Source of the DNA: Lasiodiplodia sp. COLG20
Lineage: Eukaryota > Ascomycota > Dothideomycetes > Botryosphaeriales > Botryosphaeriaceae
Direction of reading: 5' to 3'
Length of the DNA stretch: 64,000 bases
NCBI GenBank assembly: GCA_009801085.1
Contig: VNWV01000001.1
Location: 3,720,001 to 3,784,000, forward strand
The notes under the pieces were generated by a model, which did no database searches, was not told the DNA's origin, and worked only from the letters and a program-made list of their open reading frames with translations. The translations under genes and the position numbers were made by a program. Positions 55,143-64,000 of this stretch are shown here, in pieces; the first letter of the stretch is position 1; each line of letters begins with the position of its first letter.

Positions 55143-58100
55143 GGGGGTGTTGGACTTTTTCTCTTTTAAAAATGGTGCGGGAGGTTGCTGTACGGATGAT
55201 GGGCCTCATTGGAATGAGCGGAAACCTAAGGACGAAGTACCCGGTTTCTACTATCCGACTACACTTCGCCTCTAGTCGCGTCTCCAGCTTTGCTTCGCCG
55301 GCTTCTTTCTCCAACTCTATCTTCAACATCCATAGCATGCCATCATGGTTGAGGTTGGATGTAGCTGCGATAGCCTGCTTGTTTTGCACGCATATCCAGG
55401 AATAGCACCTGCCAGCACATTCTTGGAGAAGATCAACGGTCATCGGAATCACTAATAAGATAGAGAGAGGGGAAAGGGTAGCTGAGCCTTGGAAAAATTG
55501 CGGCACAGAAGGTTCGATTGTCTTTGCTTTGGGAACAGCGGGCGACAACGGAGTTACGGAATATACCCCAAGATCAATCGGTTAGCGAATTGAAGAAGGA
55601 GCATCCGGTTGTTCATTTGCTTTCTTTTCTTTTTGGTATGGTAGACTCAGAAACGTGGGGGGTTTGGAGAGTGGAATAAGGGTATTGAGCTGGAAGTTCG
55701 CAGCTCTCATATCAATATCAATGATGCGTTGCTGCAGACAAACAAATTGATAAGGATCCCCGCGATATCTTTGTGCGCTTCAGCCAGATTGATAATTTAT
55801 GAATGCTATCGCTTCGCGCATGGATTTGAGGGTTCAACTTCTTGGGTTGCGGCATGTTTGCTAGGAAAACCAAGGCCGAAACAGTAAACCGCTTGATGTT
55901 GTGGCCCAATACCTTAGGAACTCTAGCAGTTCTAAGTCTGCGATGGATAGCATACATGCTGTAATAAAATGTCATATTATTTATACCCTCCGAGTGGCCA
56001 CAATGTCGGCTACGAGGTCAAGTAGGTCACTGGTTTTTCCAGTCCATTGAAGCTCATAGTTGAAAGGACTATAGGAAGGTTCTGCTCATGCATAAATCGG
56101 TGCGGCACGCGCTGTCTTGCATGATGATCACTTGATAGCTCAGCACATTTGAGATTTTGACTAGTGTTTCTTGCAGACTTTACGATGTGGTTCACTCAAC
56201 TAATTAGAGGCACATCGTGCGGTACGAGACTTGATCCTTGGCTGCACTTTTCATCTGTAGGTAGTCGAAGCAAATACCCGGGCTGAACTGTAGATTTCCA
56301 AGAGTGTCAGAAAATATCCAGCTCCCTCATAGGTTCCAACTACCGATGCAAGTATGTGATGCCCCTAGTGAGACGGCTTAAGAAAGTTAATTTTCTTTAC
56401 GAGCCGCTATAGTGACGGCTAAAGCCTCATATTCGGAATATTGGTGGCGAAGTGAGTGAAATTTCATCCGTCAGCTTTTTCTTATGCCACTTTCTAGATC
56501 ACCTCCTAGGGCGGCTATCGGGGCTTATCTATTGGCAAAGGAATCCATCGCCACGGTATGTCACCCGACTAATTCTGCCAAGGTACCAACAGAGAAGGCG
56601 GTAGGATCCTGAGAGGTCGTAAAGGCGGAAGCTAGCGTAGGAGGTAGAGCGAGAATCCCGGGTTGGGCTCGGGCTGAGAGATACATGCTGCCGTCAGCTC
56701 CGTGTTTCATGTTTCACATGGGTAGCAACGCATGTGTAACTACTAGGCTGGCTCGCTTTTGGGATTCAGTGCCGCATTTCTCACCTTAAGAGACCGGTGA
56801 CTAGGTATGTTGAACTGAGGTGACGTGGGTGGATCGTCGTTTGGTTGAGAAGCTAATTGGTAGGTGAAGGTGAAAGTAGACGCATGATTAGTCGTGTGAT
56901 TCGTCGATTTCTCACCGGCGTCGTTCTAGAAGCATGGAATGCATGTCTTAATGGCATCTATAAGCTGTCGGGCGAAGGCAAAGGAATACCGAGGTTGTGA
57001 ATGCCAAGACGGATAGATGGAAAGACCTACTAGAAGAGGACGAAAAGGCAGGATGTGGCGCAACTGGAGGAAGTTTCAGCAAGAGTTTAATGGAACGGAC
57101 TCTATAGTATATAAGAGCCACGAAGACACTGTCAAATGGGAGAAGGCTACAACTTGCACGAGAAGAAGTTCCACTAGAAGACGCATCCATGCCTAGCACT
57201 TCTGCACGCTCATACAGTAGATCACAGTAAAAAAAGCCATGCCTAAGATCCGGACGGATGCACGTTGCAACTGCACACTCTATGAAATGAAGTAAACGAA
57301 TAAAAAGAGTAACAAGCGCAGTATGACCTTCAGCTCGCCAACGCCATCTAACCAACCAACCCTTTTCGGAACCTCATTAATGCATTCCTCCCGACCGAAC
57401 GGGATGACCCGGCAAGACCGAACCAAAACACAGCCAGCAGGAAAAAAGAAAAAAAAAAAGGAAGGTAAAGTCCGTACAATAGCCGACGTGATCAACGACC
57501 CTATCCACCTGCCCATCCACCATCGTGACCACCACCACAACCTATCCCTGTCCGCCCATCGCTTTCCAAAACGCGCCACGAGTATGGCCCATCAGTGCCT
57601 TGAATCTCACTCTCCTAACCCACAATAGGCTTTTCATCCGTCCCAGCTCCGCCAAACTCGGCCGTAAGCGTACAATGCTGTGTTGCCAGATACTAAGGGG
57701 AGAGAGAGCGAGCAGATTGCTGACTCGGTGCTCCGCCCCGCCTCCCCGCTAACTAACCCAGTTTCACCCATTGGCAGTCCCCGTGCACGACATCATCTCA
57801 GCCACCTCACTGCCAACCACCCTATCACCATTTCCCCCGCCATCTAATAAATAAAATAAATGCAAATAATTCACTCCCACCCACCCCGGCGGGAGAACTA
57901 ACAAGCGATGCAAGCAAGATTTGCTAGAATCGAAGATCTCCGTAGTGCGCGTGCGCCTGTGAGATCGGCTCGGTTCGGAAAACCAAGGTAAAATCCGATC
58001 CTAGTGCGCTTTGGGGTTTATTATCCAAAACACGAAAAAGAAAAAAGGCGTTGTGTCGTTGGCCAGCCGATGGTCGGCGCGCTTGCGCGCGGCTTTGGCG

Positions 58101-58822
58101 CCAAACGAATTTACGAAGGCGAAATTTTGGAAGAAAAAAAAAAGTGTCGCCGGTTTTTTTTTTGGGCGGGCAGAATTTAGAGTACGGCCCCCCGCGCCGC
58201 TCTTCGTTCCTCTCTGACCATTTAGCGTGTGGGTAGTGATCTTCAAAAAGGACGAGTCGAGATTTCATGACGTGATGGAGATCTCTGGAGAGGATGAGTA
58301 ATGCTAGTCCACTTACTAACTCTCGTTTCTGAATCAGTAGAGCGGAGGGAAGAGCAGTTATTGAATCGCGACAGCGAACGTGCTGTCATCCGAGAGTCAT
58401 CCTTAATAGTCGCTATACGGGCTGGGTAGTGGTAGTAATAGAAGTCATGAAGCCGAACGCCTTGTCTGGCTTCTATTCTGTGCGTAAAGCCTCGATCGTG
58501 TGCACGTAATATACCTCAACCCGAGGGGCGGTGATTCTGCTGTCGCTTTGGCCACCGCACAGTGAGGACACTTATCAACATCAACCACAAGAGTGCCAAT
58601 ACGCCCATAACCACGTTGTCGTTCTAAGCGTGGCTATTCACACCCTTAGAGACAATCTGATTCGCACTTCACTCACCTACCTATCCACTTCTCTTCGTGT
58701 CAGAGTATGATAGCCATCAGCTAGCACTGGAATCAGTGCAGCGTCGTGCTGTTTCTAGTTCGACACACAACTGTACACCACCTCCTTCACCCTCTCCCCT
58801 CCCTCTCCCATTTTCCCCGCCT
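55143..58822. other. Intergenic, AT-richer tract with possible transposon debris
   Basis: 3.7 kb. From about 55.6 to 57.3 kb the base composition shifts towards AT and open frames become short with many stops, as in RIP-mutated repeats. A short minus-strand stretch at 56393-56443 resembles copia RNase H (listed separately). A cluster of AATAAA motifs lies at about 57845-57862. GC-rich again from 57.8 kb. No intact gene. Confidence 0.5.
56393..56443 (-). pseudogene. Possible decayed Ty1/copia RNase H fragment
   Basis: Minus-strand translation reads QYSEYEALAVTIAARKE followed by stops. Copia-type polyproteins carry a similar EAEYxAL...AxKE motif in their RNase H domain. The match is short, stops occur just before and after, and no reverse transcriptase, integrase or LTR is recognised. 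Very tentative. Confidence 0.2.
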
Positions 58823-60738
58823 TTAAATCTCCTCCATCTCCTCAGCAAACTCGTCGACCTCAGGGAAGTCGCCGACCTCGACCTTCTCCGGGCGGACGAA
58901 GGCGCCGCAGTTGGGCTTGGACTGAAAGTAGCGGGCGCCGCCCTTGACAGAGCCGTCATTCTTGCCCGTCGGCTCGTCGAGGGTGATACCGATCCAGGGC
59001 CCGGCGGGCGGAGGCAGCTCGGGGATGGGGCCGATGAAGGAGACGGTGCCGCGACGGCCGTCGGTCGAGGCAGGGAGGAGTTGGCAGCGGGCGCCAACGG
59101 TGATGCCTGTTGTTCGTAAAAAAGGGGGTTTGCTTGTCAGTGAAAGCGGTGAAAGGGGGTTTCTTCTTCTTTGGTCGAAGCGGTGTGGAAAGGGGGTGAG
59201 ATGTAGAGATGTTTGTGCTCGAGGAGGGCCTAAGCTGGAGGATGGGGTTCGGGTAGAGGTTGGTGTTTGTGGAGTCGGTGTCTGTGTCTCTCAGCTGAGG
59301 CTGAGACCCGCTGTGCGAGTTGCGGCTGTACCGCCATGCTGACAATTCGGGCTGACGGCCGCCAAATGCATAGCAGGAGCCAAGAAATGTAATAGAATGA
59401 TGAGGAGAGACGGGAAAGTGGAACCAGCATCCACTCCACTCTCCAGGGGGGAAGAATTTGGACAGAGAGTACGACCGAGAACCCCACACTGCTATCCTCT
59501 ATTCGCATGTTGCGGCCGCGAAAAAAAAAAAAAGGAAAAAGTGGAACGGTATTTTGAGAGAAAAGCAAGAAAAGCAGGAAGCGAAGTTGCAAAAACGGTA
59601 ATGTAACAAGTAGAGGCGGAACGTGTAAGGCGTACCTCTTTCCTCGACCTCGCGCTCCAGCGCTTTGACCTTCTGATCCTCGATGCTCGGAGCATTAGGG
59701 TCGAAGCGGCCAAGCTTCTGGGCCTTCTTCCAGGCGAGCACGCTGTCGGAGCGGGTCTCGTACTCGTCGGCGGGCATCACGTACTTCTCTACGGCGGAGA
59801 CATCGCTAAAGTCGGTCCGGGCGGCGGCGGGACGCGTATCGTCGACCTGTTTGGCAGTGTTAGTAGGGATGGTCGGGAAGAAGATGACAAATGATGCAGA
59901 TGAGGCGGGCGTCAACGGTCGCTCAGCGAAGCAGGTGGTGCGCTGGCGTTTTTGTCACAGTCATTGGTTGTGATGGGTGCTGCAGGACGAACGTCTGGCT
60001 GATAACGCCAGATGTAACTGCGAGGCCCCCAGCGGGCAGTGGACAGCCGTTCGGCTGGGTCGTCTGCATGCAGGCGCACGCCTTGCTCGGGCAAACGAAC
60101 GGCCGCGTTCATATGACCACGGCAAGGTGTGGGCTGCGGGGGACAGCGGCTCGGCTCCCAGGGTGTTGCCGGTCGGCGGCTCAGCTGGCTTGAGATCCCA
60201 GCAGCAAAAGTGAGGTTTTATGAGCGCCCTCTCGTATGCTGTTCCTGAGAAATTGAGACAGTGATCTTCAGATCGGCTGCTGTGCCTCCAGAGATCACGG
60301 CGATCACAGCGGACCGGAGGGCGTGCCGCGTTCCGCAGGGTACACAAGACGCACGGGAAACAATAAGAAGAGTGACAAAAGCGGACGGGCCAGCGCCACT
60401 CTGGAGTGTTTAGAGTTCCAAATACGTGGATACGAGGGGGTGGAACCGGCGGCACGGTTGGAGGCTTGATGGAAATGGAAACGTACGTAGATCTCGGCGT
60501 ATGGCTGCAGAGGGAAGGCAGACAGCAGGGTTGCGTCCTCGTTTGGCGCATCGAGAGGCACGGGCGCCTGCGAGCCGATCCGCAGAGTGAGCTTTTGACA
60601 GGAGGCCGGGATACCGGTGACAGGCTCGAGACGGGTCTTCAGGTGGCTAATGGACCATGACGGCGTGACGCGGCGCTCCGAGGCCGTGTTGGGCGACGAG
60701 ACCAGCAGCGGCACGTCATGGGCGGGCTGGAGCGACAT
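58823..60738 (-). CDS. ALF1: Tubulin-folding cofactor B (CAP-Gly), 248 aa
   Basis: Chaperone that works with cofactor E in folding and dissociating alpha-tubulin in the cytosol. Three exons: 60738-60487, 59846-59636, 59106-58823; joins are in frame. Residues 1-90 form the ubiquitin-like domain (PLLVSSPNTASERRVTPSWS, LTLRIGSQ, AEIY-VDDTRP), then a helical linker (SAVEKYVMPADEYETRSDSV, LAWKKAQKLGRFDP, KVKALEREVEER), and a C-terminal CAP-Gly domain from about 158 (TVGARCQL, GPWIGITLDEPTGKNDGSVK with the GKNDG microtubule/EEY-binding motif, CGAFVRPEKVEVGDF). The chain ends in acidic EEMEEI. The two introns (640 and 529 bp) are much longer than others here; I saw no additional exon needed to complete the family alignment. 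Strong assignment. Confidence 0.94.
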
Positions 60739-62533
60739 GGTGGCTGGGGTCGCGAGTCGCTGACCGGTGGGTCTGGGGGCCGCTGAGAGGCGCTGACGGC
60801 GGTCGTGCGTGGAGCGGTGGGTTGGGTCCCTCGGTGTTCGTCGGAAAGCGCGGCGGCGTTGAGGATTTGGCCGTTGCGAGTTGGTTTGGACGCTGGTTAG
60901 GTTGTGGTGAGGACGCAGGCCCCTAGTCAAGCAGCGCTTGGGCGCACCGGCAGCCCGGTAACCAATGCACGGTGATCTGCTGCAGACGCCGGCACCAACG
61001 CTATAGACGTGACGGACGACCTCAACGCCGGCGCCGTTCTGGAGAACGAGCGCGGGCGCAGGCGGGGGAAACTGGCGCTCGGTGCGGTGGGCGCGCGCTT
61101 AGCGCTGGCGCGCAAGCGACGCCGCCGGGGGGCAGCGACGCGGGCCAGATCGATCAGATTCCTCTTGGGGCGTGAGGCGGTTCGGCCCTATGGCACTGGG
61201 GGAACCTGCTGCTTGGCGCATGATGAAGGTCGACCTCGCAGCACGCGGATGCACCAGCCTCACCCGCCCTCCAACCGCGGGCCGTGGGCCTCACCGCCAG
61301 ACAGCGGCGACTCGCCGCGAACCATCTGGCGCGTTTGCGTGTCGGATGACTTGCGCTGCGCATCGCGGAGATCAATCTGGAGACGAGCGCGCACTGCTGC
61401 GTCGCGCTGCAACTGCCGTGCTCTGGCAGCCTAGCGGGCCTCCCGCGGCTAGCGAGCAGCTGGGAGCCTGAATATTGGGCGTCAACCCACTCCACCGGAT
61501 CTGCCCTTTCCCCATTGCGCCATTCACCAACACCCACCGCGAAACCGGTTCGACAGAGGCACATGGCTTCCCAGATGCGTCACGCCACGCCCGAAAAGCA
61601 ACGTGTTCCTGGATTGCGCCTCACGTGGAGCGTTGCACTGCGCGACTGACCGTTGCGCCGCCGTACACCGCCCCCATTTGACTTCGTATAATGCAGAAGG
61701 TTGTGCAGATCTACCCTCAAGGCCGCTTCCTCAGGCATCCCTGGAGCAGTTCACCGCCTGCGCCCCGCCGTGACTGGCCGCCTCAGATCGTCTTCCCAGC
61801 CGCCGCTGCGCTAGGTCCTGATAGAAAACCGCCCGACACGTCATCACAGCACCCTCGCCTCGGATCACGACCGCCAGCTTTCGGGCCCGGCAGGCGATCC
61901 TGGCTGAGGCCGCGCCCTGGCTCCGCCGCCGCCATCCTGCATGAACATCCAGTGCTAGGGAAGGATCAAATTTTCCGTCGCCTTTCTACCAGTTTACTCT
62001 GTATTTGCAAGCTCCGGCACTTGACCCACCAAATCCCTGCGCCTTCCCAAATAGCACATGACGGGCGGCGAGTAATAGCCCAGAATTGCCCTACAAAGAC
62101 GTAGTTGGCTCGTCCCGCCGCGCTTCTCGGAACTTTTCGAATCTCGTCACTCTCACTGGCGCCGCCTTGCCACAGACGCACCCCATCATCACTTTCACAT
62201 CAGCCTCCCCGCCAAGCTCGCCCCAACGCCAGTACATCACTCGCGACCTCATCTCGGTGCCCCACTAAGCCCTCAAAACCCAGGCCTGCCCCCTAACCCC
62301 GTGCCTTTTTGGGATCTCCCCTGCCCGCGCCTTCCTCTGGACGCCTCCAGCCGTCCGCTCGAACATCAGCTTGCTACCTTGTGCAACCCTCGAAACACGC
62401 CATAAAATCTCCGGCCATCTAGCTCTTTGGTTAAGCCATCACCACTCCCCAGCCGACCCCACCTGCTGTAATTTTGGCGCCGAGTTCCCCATTGTGCATG
62501 GCCAGGCCTTCTCCCGGAGGCCAGCCTTAGTGA
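60739..62533. other. Intergenic between divergent cofactor B and Myb genes
   Basis: About 1.8 kb, GC-rich. C-rich stretches from about 61.7 kb probably lead into the Myb gene, whose first exon may lie here but could not be located. A 10-codon frame starts at ATG 62498 and ends in tandem stops TAG TGA at 62528-62533. Confidence 0.5.
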
Positions 62534-64000
62534 ACAGCTTTCAACCTGGATATCGCTTCGCTACTCGAGTCGCGAGACGCTCGCGACTCTGCGTCTCCAA
62601 GGACCCGGAAGAGCACGTCTTCGCAAGGCTCCGGTGTTACCCATCAACACCACCAGCCTCCGCCCCCAGCTGCCTCTTACCTGCCGCCAGCCTCTTACTC
62701 CACACCCCGCTCCACCACCACACTTCCATCTCCATCGCCGCCGGGAGTCCCCGCTCCGCAATGGACCCCCGTTCAGCAGCTGCCCTCGTTCCGCCATCAC
62801 AGCTCTCATCCCGATGAGCTCCAGCACCAGCAATCGCCGCCAGGCAACAGCAGCTACATCCATCAGAGCGGCTTCCGGCCCATCTACTCAGGGGGCGTGC
62901 CATCTCACAACAGCACGCCGGGACCTTACTTTCATTCCGCGCCTTCGTCACAGCACGCTTCCCTGCACCCCGCAGCTGCTAGCCCGGTTTCGTCCAACAA
63001 GCGCACGGCATCGTCAGCGCTAGGGACGGGCAACGGCGATCCAGCGGGAGGCGGCGGCAGCGCCGCCAAGAAGGAGAAGAAGCTAAAGGGAAAGTGGACG
63101 GAGGAGGAGGAGAAGTTGCTGATCAAGCTGCGCAGCAGCGGCATGAAATGGGTCGACATCTCGCAGCAGAACCCGGGCCGCAGCGCCACCGCGTGTCGCC
63201 TGCGCTACCAGAACTACACGGAGAAGAAGGAGTGGGCTGAGGATGAAAAGGACATGCTTGCGCGCCTCTACCACCGGTATGCTTTGAATTTTGCTTCTCC
63301 CCTGACGCTAATGTCGTGGCACCTAGGGGTAAGATGGAATGGCAAGCGACGCGCAGAAGATCGTCGAACTAGCTTGAGCCTATTTGGGCTATCGTCCGGA
63401 TGAGCCGCAGCGCCTATGTGACAGATCCCAAACGCTGCATGGAGAAGCAACGCCAAATCTAGGGGCGGGCCTGTCCGAGGCTGCAGGAGTCACTCCAAAA
63501 AAGACTGTCACATTAACAAGCTAGATTCGACCAGATCTGACGCCTGCCATTCCATCTTCCCCGAACCCACATCATCTTCATAGCGTGGTGATTCAAGATC
63601 GTTGAATCAGTCGCACTCCCTCCGCCCTCTTCACACCCTCTAGCCCCTATCTCGCTAAAGAACAACACGCTGACGACCGTCTTCTCCCTCACAGATTCAT
63701 GGAAGACATGTGGAAGCGCATCGCCGACGAAATGTGCCGACCATGGCGCTCCTGCGAACGCATGCACTGGCAGCTGGGCGAAGAAGAGATGCTGCGCCGC
63801 GCCAACGTCCAGTACCGTGGCGCTTCAGCTGGTGGCCCCACGCCTCCAGGCGGCCATCTCGACGACGAGAACGCCTCTCCGCCATCCTCGACCCTCGCGG
63901 CCGACGACGACAACAACACGACGTCACCCGCCTCGTCCTACCACCACATGTCCACCCACTCGCCGCACCAACGCGCCCATCACCATCACCATCACCAACA
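62534..64000 (+). CDS. Myb/SANT DNA-binding protein, partial at both ends
   Basis: Probable transcription factor. The coding frame is open from 62534 (right after tandem stops) and reads AFNLDIASLLESRDARDSA, a typical start-proximal segment, but contains no ATG before the Myb domain; an upstream exon spliced at the CAG before 62538 is the simplest explanation. Exon A runs to 63276, intron 63277-63694 (418 bp, long), exon B from 63695 past the window edge. After a His/Gln/Pro-rich region comes KLKGKWTEEEEKLLIKLRSS and WVDISQQNPGRSATACRLRY, a Myb repeat, then KKEWAEDEKDMLARLYHR-FMED and MWKRIADEM with AMHWQLGEEEM-like RMHWQLGEEEM, a second Myb-like helix set. The last codons seen are a poly-His run. 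A target cannot be inferred. Confidence 0.8.

Noticed and set aside
57845..57862. Cluster of AATAAA-type polyadenylation signals
   Set aside because: No gene on the plus strand ends nearby, so there is nothing to terminate; probably AT-rich coincidence.

Overview
The window reads as chromosomal DNA of a filamentous ascomycete (Pezizomycotina). Evidence: short GT-AG introns (mostly about 50-150 bp) with fungal branch-point-like CTRAC/CTGAC motifs, GC-rich coding DNA, a HET-domain protein (a family expanded in Pezizomycotina), a fused multidomain urea carboxylase, and a fungal core gene set. The class cannot be fixed from the sequence; a dothideomycete-like fungus is only an impression. I found no rRNA, tRNA, CRISPR or bacterial features.

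Layout, left to right. 1-3848 (+): 3' part of a urea carboxylase/urea amidolyase, cut by the window edge. 7222-8603 (+): conserved fungal protein of unknown function. 10777-13329 (+): Gln-rich protein with a C-terminal NIF/FCP1-type HAD phosphatase domain. 16385-19484 (-): class II histone deacetylase of the HDA1 type with Arb2 domain, 8 exons. 21258-22522 (-): glyceraldehyde-3-phosphate dehydrogenase, 5 coding exons plus a likely 5'-UTR intron. 25048-25785 (+): cytochrome c oxidase subunit V (mammalian IV). 27002-28183 (+): unknown protein with an N-terminal repeated motif. 29641-31692 (+): HET-domain protein in a gene-poor, more AT-rich tract. 36246-37718 (-): RAD23. 40042-41535 (+): four-TM membrane protein with a long Ser/Pro tail. 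45352-49121 (+): 1201-residue nuclear-type protein of unknown function. 50225-51418 (+): eIF6. 52474-52998 (-) and 53517-55142 (+): POP8 and ESS2, divergently arranged. 58823-60738 (-): tubulin cofactor B with two unusually long introns. 62534-64000 (+): Myb/SANT protein, N-terminus unresolved and cut by the right edge.

The genes are mostly independent housekeeping units (nitrogen use, glycolysis, respiration, chromatin, proteasome shuttling, ribosome biogenesis, RNase P/MRP, splicing, tubulin folding), each with its own promoter. About half of the window is non-coding. The most interesting non-gene signal is a family of three ~135-155 bp elements with imperfect terminal inverted repeats (about 20610-20744, 24005-24158, 26381-26528) around GAPDH and COX5. 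They look like mariner-type MITEs, and one shows RIP-like transitions. Other signals are a possible decayed copia remnant near 56.4 kb, abrupt alternation of C-ending and G-ending codon blocks inside genes, and GC palindromes near 9.9 kb. I saw no clear candidate for a wholly new multi-gene system.
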